From contig NZ_PYJN01000005.1 in the NCBI RefSeq assembly GCF_003025035.1, forward strand, positions 186,001-250,000: a stretch of 64,000 nt of DNA, read 5' to 3'. The notes below the pieces were generated by a model, which saw only the letters and a program-made list of their open reading frames with translations, was not told the origin of the DNA and did not search any database. Shown here piece after piece: positions 36,474-46,580 of the stretch (positions are counted from its first letter, which is position 1; each line of letters opens with the position of its first letter). A program made the position numbers and the translations under genes. Origin of the DNA: Rhizobium sp. SEMIA4064 (lineage in GTDB: Bacteria; Pseudomonadota; Alphaproteobacteria; Rhizobiales; Rhizobiaceae).

Positions 36474-38282
36474 TCATTTCGATGGCGCCGGTTTTCGTTT
36501 GAAGAGGCCCTTCAGATTGTCGAAGAGTTCCACCTTCACGCCGTGGCGCTTCATGATGATCGACTGCTGGATGACCGACAGCGTGTTGTTCCACGCCCAG
36601 TAGATCACGAGGCCCGCCGGGAAGCTGGAGAGCATGAACATGAACACCAGCGGCATCCAGGTGAAGATCATCGCCTGTGTCGGGTCCGGCGGCGTCGGGT
36701 TCATGCGCATCTGCAGGAACATGGTCACGCCCATGATCAGCGGCCAGACACCCAGATGCAGGATGGTCGGTGCGGCAAACGGCAGCAGGCCGAACAGGTT
36801 GACGATCGACGTCGGATCGGGAGCAGAAAGGTCCTGAATCCAGCCGAAGAACGGTGCATGGCGCATCTCGATGGTGATGTAGATCACCTTGTAGAGCGAG
36901 AAGAAGATCGGGATCTGCAGCAGCACCGGCCAGCAGCCCGCGATCGGGTTGATCTTCTCTTCCTTGTAGAGCTGCATCGTCGCCTGCTGCAGGCCCATGC
37001 GATCGTCGCCGAACTTGGCCTTCAGCTCTTCCATCTTCGGCTGCATGCGCTTCATGTTCGCCATGGAGGCATATTGCTTGCTGGCGAGCGGGAAGAACAA
37101 CGCCTTGACGACGATGGTCGTGCAGAGGATGGCGACGCCGAAATTGCCGAAGAAGTGGAAGAAGAAATCCATCAACTTGAACATCGGCTTGGTGATGAAA
37201 TAGAACCAGCCCCAGTCGATCAGGCGGTCGAAACGCGGGATCGAATAGCTCGTCTCGTAGCGGTCGATGACCGGAACTTCCTTGGCACCGGCGAAGACCA
37301 GGCTCTTCAGCTCCTGCGTCTGGCCGGGGGCGATGGTGACCGGATCCTGCTTATAGTCGGCCTGATAGCGTGGCTGGCCATCGGTAAAGTGCGAGAAGTG
37401 GGCATCGTAGGCGGTCGACTGCGGCGGCACAATCGTCGCGGCCCAGTACTTGTCCGTGATGCCGAGCCAGCCGCCGGTCGCCTTCGCCGGATTGACGGCT
37501 TCCTTTTCGGCAGCGGTATATTTGGTCTCGATCAGGCCATCATCGCCGATGACGCCGATAAAGCCTTCATGCAACACATAGGCCGTGGGCGTGGTCGGCT
37601 TGTTGTAGCGGGTCACGCGGCCATAGGTCGAGAGTGTCACCGGCGCCTGACCGGCGTTGGCGATCTTGTCGGTGATCGTGAACATGTAGCGTTCGTCGAC
37701 CGAAATGGTGCGGGTAAAGGTGACGCCCTTGTCGTTGGTATAGGAGAGCGTTACCGGCGTCTTCTCGGTCAGCTTGTCGCCGCTGGCCAGCGTCCAGACC
37801 GTCGAGGGGCCGGGAACGGTGCCGGCTACATCGCTGCCGATAAAGCCGAGTTCGGTGAAATAGCCGTCCTTGGTGTCGGCCGGGCTGAACAGCGTGATGA
37901 TCGGGCTGCTCTTGTCTACCGTCTCATGATAGGCCTTGAGCTGCAGATCGTCGAAACGGGCACCTTCCAGATTGATGGAACCGGCAAGCGCGGGCGTGTC
38001 GATGATGACGCGCGAGGACGACGTCTTGGCAACCGATTGATTGCGGTCGAGGGTCGTCGGTGCGGTCTGGCCGTTCGCCGGAGCCGAGCCGTTCACGGTG
38101 GTGCCTGCGGCCGGGGCCTGCGTCTGCGTCGTCTGAGCCTGCTGCGTCTGCTGCTGCAGCTTGGCGGCCTGTTCGGCCTGGCGCTGCGCTTCGAGGCGCG
38201 GGTTCATGTAGAAAAACTGCCAGCCGAGAACGATCAGCACAGACAGGGCAATTGCAATGAAGTAATTGCGGTTATTTTCCAT
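36474..38282 (-). CDS. yidC: Membrane protein insertase YidC
   Basis: 602 residues from ATG 38282; an ATG one codon before is also possible. TM1 (about 6-24), a large periplasmic domain with a Gln/Thr/Ala-rich N-terminal linker, then the Oxa1-type five-helix core (about 355-575) and a basic C-terminal tail. It inserts and folds inner-membrane proteins. Its ATG overlaps the rnpA stop by one base, so the rpmH-rnpA-yidC order is intact. Confidence 0.96.
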   Translation of the reverse strand: MENNRNYFIAIALSVLIVLGWQFFYMNPRLEAQRQAEQAAKLQQQTQQAQTTQTQAPAAGTTVNGSAPANGQTAPTTLDRNQSVAKTSSSRVIIDTPALAGSINLEGARFDDLQLKAYHETVDKSSPIITLFSPADTKDGYFTELGFIGSDVAGTVPGPSTVWTLASGDKLTEKTPVTLSYTNDKGVTFTRTISVDERYMFTITDKIANAGQAPVTLSTYGRVTRYNKPTTPTAYVLHEGFIGVIGDDGLIETKYTAAEKEAVNPAKATGGWLGITDKYWAATIVPPQSTAYDAHFSHFTDGQPRYQADYKQDPVTIAPGQTQELKSLVFAGAKEVPVIDRYETSYSIPRFDRLIDWGWFYFITKPMFKLMDFFFHFFGNFGVAILCTTIVVKALFFPLASKQYASMANMKRMQPKMEELKAKFGDDRMGLQQATMQLYKEEKINPIAGCWPVLLQIPIFFSLYKVIYITIEMRHAPFFGWIQDLSAPDPTSIVNLFGLLPFAAPTILHLGVWPLIMGVTMFLQMRMNPTPPDPTQAMIFTWMPLVFMFMLSSFPAGLVIYWAWNNTLSVIQQSIIMKRHGVKVELFDNLKGLFKRKPAPSK

Positions 38283-38683
38283 CATACTTTCCTGGAGCGG
38301 TCCGTTTCCGGCCGCCGGTGTTTCGGCCTGGTTTCGATGCGGCTGACGAGCTCGCCCGTCAATTTCTCGAAAGATGCGGTCAGCACATCGCGCCGCGCGA
38401 CAACCACATAGTCGTGTCCGGGCTGCATTGCAAATCCCGCATGAAGTCGCACAGCTTCTTTCAGCCTGCGCCGCATGCGGTTTCGTTCGACCGCGTTGCC
38501 ATGTTTTTTGGTGACGGTAAATCCAACGCGGGGTTCGGCGTCGGAGAGCTTGCGGTCCAGCACTTCGATGAGGAAGAGGCTTCCCCGGCGTTTTTCGCCT
38601 TCGCGGACTGCAAGAAACTGCGGCCGGCTTTTCAGCCGCCCGACAGTCTTTGTTGGTCGTTCATTCGTCAATTCGCCCGCCAT
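38282..38683 (-). CDS. rnpA: Ribonuclease P protein component
   Basis: 133 residues. The RNR signature [14 protein letters not shown] (about 70-83) and [12 protein letters not shown] precede it, as in all RnpA proteins. It binds RNase P RNA to mature tRNA 5' ends. Alternative starts further in cannot be excluded. It lies between rpmH and yidC on the minus strand. Confidence 0.94.
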   Translation of the reverse strand: MAGELTNERPTKTVGRLKSRPQFLAVREGEKRRGSLFLIEVLDRKLSDAEPRVGFTVTKKHGNAVERNRMRRRLKEAVRLHAGFAMQPGHDYVVVARRDVLTASFEKLTGELVSRIETRPKHRRPETDRSRKV

Positions 38684-38704
38684 CTTTATCGGGCATTCCG
38701 GCCC

Positions 38705-38839
38705 TTAGGCCGAAAGACGCTTGCGACCGCGGTTACGGCGAGCGGAGAGAACCGCGCGGCCGCCCTTGGTAGCCATGCGCGCACGGAAACCGTGACGACG
38801 CTTGCGGACAAGCTTGGATGGTTGATAGGTACGCTTCAT
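38705..38839 (-). CDS. rpmH: 50S ribosomal protein L34
   Basis: 44 residues, below the usual length cut-off. It starts [18 protein letters not shown] and ends KRLSA, with [14 protein letters not shown] between, a textbook L34. It lies 21 bases upstream of rnpA and is the first gene of the rpmH-rnpA-yidC unit. Confidence 0.97.
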   Translation of the reverse strand: MKRTYQPSKLVRKRRHGFRARMATKGGRAVLSARRNRGRKRLSA

Positions 38840-39259
38840 TTATTTAAACACCGCGGAGTGCGGCCCTTCTTGAGCTTTGCTTTAAAAGCAAGGAGCGTTG
38901 TTGATTATGGCGAACGGGCTTGGCCGGCAAATGCAGGCTCCATGACCGGACGTGCGCGGGCTTATACGGATCAAGGCCCCGGAAGTCAATTATACCGGCG
39001 CAGATTCCTGGAACCTGGCTTCTTGCGCACCTTACGTGTCCCGGTGATACAACCGCAGGCAGGTATTTTAACTACTAAGCTTCACTTTTTATAATATTAG
39101 ATGCGGCGATTGCCGCGAATTCGTCAGTTAATTGAAAGTGTTTTGAAAATTTATATTCGAAATGCCCGCAAGATAACTTTAATAATTTTAGTCGATATCT
39201 AGCGATATGTCGGGAAAACCCTGGCTTTTTGGGGTCTTCCGCTTCGAGGGGGCATATCG
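38840..39259. other. Divergent promoter region between rpmH and the chemoreceptor gene
   Basis: 420 bases. The rpmH-proximal part is GC-rich leader; a small TTTGCTTTTAAAAGCAAG-type palindrome lies near 38877-38893. From about 39070 the sequence becomes AT-rich and probably holds the promoter of the chemoreceptor gene. No gene or RNA recognised. Confidence 0.5.
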
Positions 39260-41263
39260 TTGAAGATTCGTGGTAAAATCAATCTGCTCGTAGCCGTAAT
39301 GGCCGGTGCCGCACTGTTGATCGGCGCAACCGCTCTTTACGCGGTCGATCAATATGACGGGCAGCTTCAGGCCTACGAGCTTGCGTCGAGCCGTGCCTAT
39401 ATGGGCGAGCGTCTGAACCGCTATGTCACCGCGGTCGTGATGGAATCGCGCGGCATCTATGCCTCCGATACCGCCAAGGATGCCAAGAACTTCGCCGATG
39501 GATTGATGAAGGACCTGGACGAGATCGACAAGGTGATTGCTGCCTGGTCGCCACTGGTTCCCGAAGAGCAGAAAACCGAATTCTCCAAACTGCAGGATCG
39601 TGCCCGGGAATTCCGTACGTTTCGAACAGAGACCGCTCGGCTCGGTGTGAACGACAGTCCGGAGGCCGCCAACAAGCAGGGCAACAACGACGCCAATCGC
39701 GCCAACCGTAAGGCATTCCAGGCCGAGATCGATGCGGTCGTTCAGGCTGACAAAGCAGCACTCGACGTTGTCGATGACGAGGTCACGGATTTCCGCCAAA
39801 CGGTCATGTGGGCCGTGCTCGGCATGATGGTGGCGGCGATTGGCGCCGGTGCCGGCCTTGGCATGTATATCGGCACCATGCATCTGAGCCGACCGATCCG
39901 CAAGGTGACGGAGACCATCAAGCAAGTGGCTGACGGCAATTTCGATATCGAAGTTCCCTTTGCCGGCCGCGCCGACGAAATCGGCGACATGGCTGCCGCC
40001 GTCGATGTCTTCAAGCAGAACGGCAATGCTGTGCGCCGCATGAATGCCGAGGAAACGGCCATGCGTGCCAAGAGCGACGACCTGCAATCCAGCATGTCGC
40101 TTGTCGTTTCCGCCGCTGCCGCCGGCGATTTCAGCCGCCGCATCGAAAAGGATTACGGCGACGTCAACCTCAATCGCTTTGCCGGCAATATCAACGAGCT
40201 TCTGACGAGCGTCGACACTGGTGTCGGCGAGGTCCGTCGCGTCCTTGCAAGCCTTGCGGAAGGCGATCTGACCCAGACCATGCGGGGCGAGTTCCACGGC
40301 GCCTTCGCCGAACTGCAGCAGAACGTCAACAGCACCTTTGCGACCCTCCAGAGCACCATGCGCGAAGTGCGCGAGACGACCGGCTCCATCAATACCAACA
40401 CCAACGAACTGCGCGCTGCCAGCGACGATCTGGCGAAGCGTACGGAACAGCAGGCCGCCGCCCTGGAAGAGACCTCGGCTGCGCTCGACCAGATCACCGC
40501 CGTCGTGCAAAGCTCGACCGAGCGGGCGCAGGAGGCGAGCGTCATGGTGACGGAAGCCAAGGAGAACGCCGCTCATTCCGGCAAGGTGGTTCGCAATGCC
40601 GTCGATGCCATGGGCCGCATCGAACAGGCATCCGGCGAGATCAGCCAGATCATCGGCGTCATCGACGAGATCGCCTTCCAGACCAATCTGCTGGCGTTGA
40701 ATGCCGGCGTCGAGGCCGCCCGTGCCGGGGAGGCCGGCAAGGGCTTCGCCGTCGTCGCCCAGGAAGTTCGCGAACTGGCCCAGCGCTCCGCCACGGCCGC
40801 CAAGGACATCAAGGCGCTGATCAGCAAGTCCGGTGATGAGGTGCAGGTCGGCGTCAAGCTGGTGCAGGCAACCGGCGAAGCGCTGGCGGCGATCGAGGGG
40901 CGGGTGCTGAAGATCAACGATCATATCCATTCGATCGCAACGGCCGCCCGCGAACAGTCGACTGGCCTCACCGAGGTGAACAAGGCGGTCAACCAGATGG
41001 ACGAGGTGACGCAGCGCAACGCCGCCATGGTCGAGGAAACCTCTGCCGCCACCCATCGCCTCTCGGGCGAGGCCGATGGTCTCGTTCGGCTCGTCGCTCG
41101 CTTCAAGGTCGACATCAGCGCCGCCTCGGCGCCCGTATCGGCCCGCGCCGAAACGCATCGCCCCGTCGCATCGCCGGCACGCCGCATGATGGGCAAGGTC
41201 GCCAGTGCCTTCACGGGTGGCGGCGCGGCAGCTCCCGCAGCGCAGGGCTGGGAAGAATTCTGA
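39260..41263 (+). CDS. Methyl-accepting chemotaxis protein, 4-helix-bundle sensor
   Basis: 667 residues with TTG as start, preceded by GAGGGGG. TM1 (about 7-28), helical periplasmic sensor (about 30-185), TM2 (about 190-212), HAMP, a second HAMP-like segment (about 275-345) and a signalling domain with [20 protein letters not shown]. The C-terminus is GWEEF, again a CheR/CheB-docking type tail. Two Gly/Ala-rich linkers precede it. Ligand unknown. Confidence 0.92.
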   Translation: MKIRGKINLLVAVMAGAALLIGATALYAVDQYDGQLQAYELASSRAYMGERLNRYVTAVVMESRGIYASDTAKDAKNFADGLMKDLDEIDKVIAAWSPLVPEEQKTEFSKLQDRAREFRTFRTETARLGVNDSPEAANKQGNNDANRANRKAFQAEIDAVVQADKAALDVVDDEVTDFRQTVMWAVLGMMVAAIGAGAGLGMYIGTMHLSRPIRKVTETIKQVADGNFDIEVPFAGRADEIGDMAAAVDVFKQNGNAVRRMNAEETAMRAKSDDLQSSMSLVVSAAAAGDFSRRIEKDYGDVNLNRFAGNINELLTSVDTGVGEVRRVLASLAEGDLTQTMRGEFHGAFAELQQNVNSTFATLQSTMREVRETTGSINTNTNELRAASDDLAKRTEQQAAALEETSAALDQITAVVQSSTERAQEASVMVTEAKENAAHSGKVVRNAVDAMGRIEQASGEISQIIGVIDEIAFQTNLLALNAGVEAARAGEAGKGFAVVAQEVRELAQRSATAAKDIKALISKSGDEVQVGVKLVQATGEALAAIEGRVLKINDHIHSIATAAREQSTGLTEVNKAVNQMDEVTQRNAAMVEETSAATHRLSGEADGLVRLVARFKVDISAASAPVSARAETHRPVASPARRMMGKVASAFTGGGAAAPAAQGWEEF

Positions 41264-41282
41264 TCCTACCTGGGCTCAGACG

Positions 41283-41306
41283 GAAAGGCGCGCTGGTGCG
41301 CCTTTC
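41283..41306 (+). terminator. Intrinsic-type hairpin after the chemoreceptor gene
   Basis: GAAAGGCGC-gctggt-GCGCCTTTC, nine base pairs, 20 bases after the stop. The T run is short (three) within the stem. Confidence 0.65.
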
Positions 41307-41431
41307 CCGCCTTTGACATGCGCTAACGGCCGCACTGTTACAGAGGCGATTGGAAAAACTGTCACAATCTCCTATTATCTGCTTCGATATGTCGTCATCA
41401 GATCGCTTTGAAACAAAGCGGGACAGCCGAA

Positions 41432-42952
41432 ATGGATAGTGAGCAAGACAGGAACGTCGGCGAAGGCGGCAAGGCCGAGGCTCGGACTCACTCGCGTTTC
41501 TATCGCCCAACAGGCATTTTCGGCGGTCTTTCCGGCAAGCTGCTGATGCTCACAGTCGTTTTCATCCTGCTTGCCGAAGTGCTGATCTTCGTCCCTTCCG
41601 TCGCCAATATGCGTTTGCGCTGGCTGGAAGACCGGCTGAACACGGCCGCCGCCGCCGCCATCGTCATCGATGGCCTGCAGCCGGTCGAACTGCCCCGCGC
41701 GCTGCAGAAGGAAACGCTGATGGCGACGGGCACGCGCGCCATCGTGCTGCGCAAGGACGGGACCTCGCGGCTGTTGGCGACCGCCGAGATGCCGTCTTCC
41801 GTCGACGAGCAATATGATTTGAGCGACGTCTCGCTGCCGACAGCGATCCGCGATGCGCTGGACACGCTGCTGTTCGGCGGCAATCGCGTCATCCGCGTCT
41901 TCGGCCCGGTCGGCGGCGACGATAGCACCGGCATCGAAGTGGTGTTGAAGGATACAAGGCTGCGCAACGCCATGCTTGCCTATTCCGGCAGCGTCCTTTT
42001 CGTTTCGATCCTGATTTCGCTGTTCACCGCGACCCTGATCTTCTTCGCTATCAATCGCATGATGATCCGCCCGATCCGCCGGCTGACCGACAGCATGCAG
42101 ACCTTTTCGCAGGATCCGGAAGACCCCAGCCGCGTGCTGGTGTCGGATGGGGGACGCGACGAACTGGCCGTGGCCGGCCGCCACCTTGCTTCCATGCAGT
42201 CGCAGTTGCAGAAGACGCTGAAGCAGCAGAAAAACCTCGCTGCCCTCGGTCTCGCCGTGTCCAAGATCAACCACGACATGCGCAACATCCTGTCGGCCGC
42301 GCAACTGATGTCCGACCGCCTGGTCGACGTCGACGATCCGATGGTCAAGCGCTTTGCACCGAAGTTGCTGCGCACCATCGACCGCGCCGTTGGCTATACG
42401 ACCGAGGTTCTGTCCTTCGGCCAGACCTCCGAATCGGCCCCGCGGCGCCGCCGCGTGCACCTGCTCGAACTCATCGACGAGGTGCGCGATATCCTGGCGA
42501 TCGATCCCGATAGCGGCATCGAATTCGTCGTGCAGATGAGCCCGGATCTGGAGGTCGACGCCGACAGCGAGCAACTGTTCCGCATCATCCACAATCTCTG
42601 CCGCAATGCCCACCAGGCCTTGGTCGCCTTCGCCGAGACCGCGCCCGACAGCATTCGCCGCATCACCGTGTCGGCGCGCCGCATCGGCAGTGTCGTCAGC
42701 ATCACTGTCGACGATACCGGCCCGGGCATGCCGCAAAAGGCGCGGGAAAATCTTTTTACCGCCTTCCGCGGCTCCGCGCGCTCCGGCGGCACCGGCTTGG
42801 GCCTGGCGATCGCCCGCGAACTGGTGCTTGCCCATGGCGGCACCATCGCGCTTGTGGAAAAACCGGCCGCCGGCACCCAATTTCGCATCGAAATCCCCGA
42901 CCGCCCGGTCTCGCTCGACGACTACCGCAGTCGCTCCTTCCACGAAAACTGA
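41432..42952 (+). CDS. Orphan sensor histidine kinase
   Basis: 506 residues from ATG 41432; an in-frame TTG lies eight codons earlier. TM1 (about 35-60), periplasmic segment, TM2 (about 185-210), HAMP, then a phosphoacceptor His281 in SKINHDMRNILSAAQLM and an HATPase domain with NLCRNAHQAL (N box), DDTGPGMP and GGTGLGLAIAREL (G boxes). The H box reads HDMRN rather than HELRTP. No response regulator lies next to it. Confidence 0.9.
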   Translation: MDSEQDRNVGEGGKAEARTHSRFYRPTGIFGGLSGKLLMLTVVFILLAEVLIFVPSVANMRLRWLEDRLNTAAAAAIVIDGLQPVELPRALQKETLMATGTRAIVLRKDGTSRLLATAEMPSSVDEQYDLSDVSLPTAIRDALDTLLFGGNRVIRVFGPVGGDDSTGIEVVLKDTRLRNAMLAYSGSVLFVSILISLFTATLIFFAINRMMIRPIRRLTDSMQTFSQDPEDPSRVLVSDGGRDELAVAGRHLASMQSQLQKTLKQQKNLAALGLAVSKINHDMRNILSAAQLMSDRLVDVDDPMVKRFAPKLLRTIDRAVGYTTEVLSFGQTSESAPRRRRVHLLELIDEVRDILAIDPDSGIEFVVQMSPDLEVDADSEQLFRIIHNLCRNAHQALVAFAETAPDSIRRITVSARRIGSVVSITVDDTGPGMPQKARENLFTAFRGSARSGGTGLGLAIARELVLAHGGTIALVEKPAAGTQFRIEIPDRPVSLDDYRSRSFHEN

Positions 42953-43077
42953 GTGTTTTCAGCCGCTTCGTCAGATCGTTTGCGAAAATCGCGATCTTTT
43001 TCACAAATCCACTTGCATTCCCCGAAAGGACCCTTTAGAGAACCGCCCACGCCAACGGTTTCTTCCGTTTCGGCCAC

Positions 43078-43154
43078 GCACCCGTAGCTCAGCTGGATAG
43101 AGCACCAGACTACGAATCTGGGGGTCAGGAGTTCGAATCTCTTCGGGTGCGCCA
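43078..43154 (+). tRNA. tRNA-Arg (anticodon ACG)
   Basis: 77 bases including an encoded CCA. Acceptor arms GCACCCG and CGGGTGC pair fully; the CCAGA/TCTGG anticodon stem encloses CTACGAA, so the anticodon is ACG (read as ICG after deamination). The T-arm GTTCGAATC is standard. A promoter should lie upstream of 43078, after the histidine kinase. Confidence 0.96.
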
Positions 43155-43192
43155 TTTTTCATAACTCCAAAACAATGATGGTCACAACGAGC

Positions 43193-44734
43193 CTACCCTG
43201 GTTCGCCGAACCAACGCGCGGCAACCTGAATAGCTTCCTCAAGAATAGGGGTGGTGTCGGCAACCCAAGCGACGAAGCCATCGGGGCGTACCAATACAGC
43301 GCTCAAGCCCAGCCGATCCTTGACGTCACTTGCGACATAAGCGATCCGCCCGCTCCAGCGGCGCGCAAGCCCATGAAGCGGTGCGCGAGCGTCAAAGTCT
43401 AAAAGTAAGCCCCTTCCGGTCCTGAGAAGATCGCCGATCTTCGTACCGTCGACCAATTCGAAGTCGGGAACGCTGCGGCCCACGAGCGGTTGGCTGTTGC
43501 CAAGATCATAGCGGAGGGAAACGCCCCACGCACGTTCGGCGAAATAGGTCGCGCCATCGCGCGTCTCAATCAGATCGCGGAGGATGGCTTCGAGCGCGCG
43601 TGAGCTCCGGCTTGGCCGCATGATCGCGACCTGCGCGCGCGACCAGTCGAGTATCTGCGCTCCGACCGGATGCCGCTCGCTCGTATAGGTATCTAGCAGA
43701 TCGACCGGCGCATCGCCGCGAAGGGTGGCGGCCAGCTTCCAGCCGAGATTCATTGCATCACCGAGCCCGAGATTGAGGCCCTGGCCGCCCAGCGGGGAGT
43801 GTACGTGTGCGGCGTCCCCGGCAAGCAGCACTCGCCCGTTGCGATAAGACACCGCTTGGTACGCGCGATCCGTCCAAGTCGTGGCCAGCCGGAGAGCCGT
43901 CAACGCAACGTCTGTGCCAGAGACGCTGCGTAACACCGCTTGTGTATGGTCGAGGGTGATCGGCTGGTTCCGGTGGAACGCGCCGCCGTCGAAGTCGACC
44001 ATCGCGATCGTCCCGGGCCGCGCATAGGTGTACATGCCCGTCGAGGTGTAGCTGCGGCCCACGCGGAGGATGTCCGGATCGGCCATCTCGACTTCGATCG
44101 AATAGCCGGTGAATTCGGGATCAGTGCCGACGAAATCGAAGCCGCCGGCCTTGCGCACTGCGCTGCGCCCGCCATCGCAACCAACGAGCCAGCGACAGCG
44201 AAAAGCCTCGCCGCCGGCACGGATGGTCACCTCGTCATCCGACTGGTCGAACGTCTCGACGCCGAGGCCGCGCCTGATCTCGGCCCCCGTGGCGGTTGCG
44301 CTAGCGCTCAGGACGGCTTCGAGGGTCTCCATGTCGACCGCCATGTTGACGCCGGCCGGACTTGGCAGGCGATAGGGCCACTTGGAGCTATCGATTTTGT
44401 CGTGGAAGAATTGGATACCGGCGAAATGGCCGGCCGGGTGGCGCGGCTGCTGCAGCCAGTGCGCGGCGGCCACGGTGCTGCCCGAGGCATCGTTTGCACG
44501 CTGCGCCGCGACGATGTCGTCCAGCAATCCGCGACGGTAAAGGGCTTCGAGAGTGGGCGCGGAAAGGCCGCGCATTCCGAACGGAAGTTGCTTCAAGGGT
44601 GAGCGCGGGTCTTCGGCTTGCTCCAGCACCAGCACCGAGAGATCGGCAAGGCGCAGCTCGCAGGCGAGGAACAGGCCGACGGGACCGGCTCCAGCAATCA
44701 CAACGTCATAAAGAGCTAAGGGGCGGTTGGGCAT
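43193..44734 (-). CDS. FAD-dependent aromatic monooxygenase
   Basis: 513 residues from ATG 44734, just before the dinucleotide-binding VVIAGAGPVGLFLACELRL (about 12). It has the DG motif and FAD motif GRVLLAGDAAHVHSPLGGQ (about 285-305) and a C-terminal thioredoxin-like domain typical of PheA/TetX-type hydroxylases. It acts on aromatic or polyketide substrates using NAD(P)H. The substrate is unknown. A GNAT gene follows on the same strand upstream. Confidence 0.86.
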   Translation of the reverse strand: MPNRPLALYDVVIAGAGPVGLFLACELRLADLSVLVLEQAEDPRSPLKQLPFGMRGLSAPTLEALYRRGLLDDIVAAQRANDASGSTVAAAHWLQQPRHPAGHFAGIQFFHDKIDSSKWPYRLPSPAGVNMAVDMETLEAVLSASATATGAEIRRGLGVETFDQSDDEVTIRAGGEAFRCRWLVGCDGGRSAVRKAGGFDFVGTDPEFTGYSIEVEMADPDILRVGRSYTSTGMYTYARPGTIAMVDFDGGAFHRNQPITLDHTQAVLRSVSGTDVALTALRLATTWTDRAYQAVSYRNGRVLLAGDAAHVHSPLGGQGLNLGLGDAMNLGWKLAATLRGDAPVDLLDTYTSERHPVGAQILDWSRAQVAIMRPSRSSRALEAILRDLIETRDGATYFAERAWGVSLRYDLGNSQPLVGRSVPDFELVDGTKIGDLLRTGRGLLLDFDARAPLHGLARRWSGRIAYVASDVKDRLGLSAVLVRPDGFVAWVADTTPILEEAIQVAARWFGEPG

Positions 44735-44988
44735 GAACGGGCTCCTGTGTCGATGATGTTCGACCGGAGCGTTCCTCAGGTTTGAGAACCACACGGACGA
44801 ACAGTTGGGCGCTGGCGCAGCGCCCGATGTTCGTCGTGGGGGTCTCATGCGCGAGGCCAAAGACCAGAGCTTTCGTTACCAAAAGGACTTGGGCTTACCA
44901 AACCAAGTCTGCCTTTTCCGACGTCGGGTAAATAGCGGTGTGGCGATTGATCCGCAAGGGTTCTTCGTTACCGCAGGCAGACGACCGA

Positions 44989-45891
44989 TCACATAAACCC
45001 CGGATTTCGCGGCAGATACTGCGTCCAGTCACCATACTCCGGCGATGCCATCAACAGCATGGGAAAGGTGATTCGCATACCTTGCTTGACCGCAAGGCTC
45101 AGGACGCTGTCGCATGTGCCCGGCAGAAACGCCGATACGTTCTCAGCAGAGCGATCTGCCGCCAGTTTCAGCGCAGTCGTAAAGGCATCGTGGAGAAAGT
45201 CAGGCCGCGTGACGGCGAGGGGGCCGATGTGCCCACTTGATGCGAGATAGCTGTAGCCGACGCAATCGCTGCCGGCGCAGAGCAGCACTCCCGTTGTCGT
45301 CGGGTCATCGAGCAGGTAGCGATGATGCTTCTCGCGCGAGGCGCCTATGGCGCGGGAGTCGATCTCGGCGAGCTTTTTCATGGTTGCGGCGCTGCCGTCG
45401 ATCGCGATGGCGCGCAGTGGCGGCGCCGGCAGTTCCTGCATCACCCGCTCGCGCGCGGCATTGAAAAGGTAAATCGGCATCTTGGGAAAGAGGCCGTGCC
45501 GCATGTACAGGCCCTGCGAGACGCGATTGAAGGTGAAGGTAATAAGTGCCTTGTGAACTGCTCCCGATTTCCGGGCATGCTCTACGGTTCGTCCCAATAG
45601 TTCATTTCCGATGCCCTGGCCTTGTCGGGCGGGATCGACGAACAACTGCGCGAGAAACCAAACATTCCCGCAAACCCAACTCCAGGCAAAGCCGAGAAGC
45701 TCTCCGCCGTCCTCGGCGACCCACAGGCCATCCGGGTCGTCATTGAGCGAAAAGAGTTGAAAGCTGGGAGGGCTTGCTGTGGCCATCGGGCCGAAGCCAT
45801 GGCGAACGGTAAGATCGTTGATGGCGGCAACCACCAGAGCATCGGACGCGGCCAAATCGTCTGCTCGAGCAGGTCTGTAAACAAGCGACAT
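44989..45891 (-). CDS. Double-GNAT acetyltransferase
   Basis: 300 residues from ATG 45891 (a longer frame reaches 45942). The first GNAT domain (about 1-155) has the CoA loop QLFVDPARQGQGIGNELLG; the second (about 165-300) is degenerate, with GYSYLASSGHIGPLAV. Such two-domain GNATs modify small molecules or peptides. No partner gene is evident. Confidence 0.8.
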   Translation of the reverse strand: MSLVYRPARADDLAASDALVVAAINDLTVRHGFGPMATASPPSFQLFSLNDDPDGLWVAEDGGELLGFAWSWVCGNVWFLAQLFVDPARQGQGIGNELLGRTVEHARKSGAVHKALITFTFNRVSQGLYMRHGLFPKMPIYLFNAARERVMQELPAPPLRAIAIDGSAATMKKLAEIDSRAIGASREKHHRYLLDDPTTTGVLLCAGSDCVGYSYLASSGHIGPLAVTRPDFLHDAFTTALKLAADRSAENVSAFLPGTCDSVLSLAVKQGMRITFPMLLMASPEYGDWTQYLPRNPGFM

Positions 45892-46140
45892 TGAATAGCT
45901 CCGGCAAAGGCTTCCGAAACAGCGCGCGATCCGCAACGCCAACTATACCAGTTTTCAGAATGGTCTCAGACACCCCCAGCCCGTGAGAGCACCTCTCAAT
46001 GCCACGGGAGAGCGGAGATATCGTCCATGATACTATCGCGCCTGCTCAGCCACGCGCGCATGAAGTCAGTGGCGGCAACTTTGTTGCGCTTATTTCAGGC
46101 GGTTGCCGCCAAGACAGCCGCAGGGCCGGGTTCGACCTAT

Positions 46141-46410
46141 TTACCCCTTGCCGCCATTTTTCTTGCATTGGCTGCGGAACTTGGAGCGTTCCTTGCCATG
46201 AAGCCCCTTTGCGTCGGCCTGTGCTGAGCATGCCTTCGAAATTTCCGATTGCGCGGGCGTTGCCGCCTTTTGCTTGGCGGTGGTGCTCGGCGTTTTCGTG
46301 GTGGTCATCGGCGTAGTTGTCGTTGCCGGTGCCGTCGTTGTTTGCCCCATGGCACTGGTGCCGATGAGAGCGACAACCGCTGTAGCTGCGAATATTGCGA
46401 CAAGTCTCAT
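46141..46410 (-). CDS. Small secreted PsiF-repeat protein
   Basis: 89 residues from ATG 46410, with GGAGGA upstream. Signal peptide ends near residue 22 (SAMG-QTTT). A Thr/Pro/Ala-rich stretch (about 23-52) leads to one PsiF-type unit with a Cys pair (SKACSAQADAKGLHGKERS and later CKK). PsiF in E. coli is induced by phosphate starvation; function unknown. Only one repeat unit is present. Confidence 0.72.
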   Translation of the reverse strand: MRLVAIFAATAVVALIGTSAMGQTTTAPATTTTPMTTTKTPSTTAKQKAATPAQSEISKACSAQADAKGLHGKERSKFRSQCKKNGGKG

Positions 46411-46580
46411 GGTCAATCCTCCGCTGGCCGACTCCTATGACACGCATGACGCGTGGTCAGCAACGAAAGGCTGAACCGATATATTAGCAAAAGCAATGCG
46501 CCCCTTTGACCCATGGCCCGCTGCGAACAGGACTATTTCGCGATGTCGAAGGGGCCGGGCAGTAGCCCGGCCCTCCACCT

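Noticed and set aside
36543..38411. 622-codon frame antisense to yidC and rnpA
   Set aside because: High-GC antisense shadow; the opposite strand encodes YidC with clear domains.
39188..41158. 656-codon frame antisense to the chemoreceptor
   Set aside because: The + strand frame has full MCP domain order; the antisense product is repetitive and without a family.
41375..42943. 522-codon frame antisense to the histidine kinase
   Set aside because: Shadow of a well-supported kinase; no start context.
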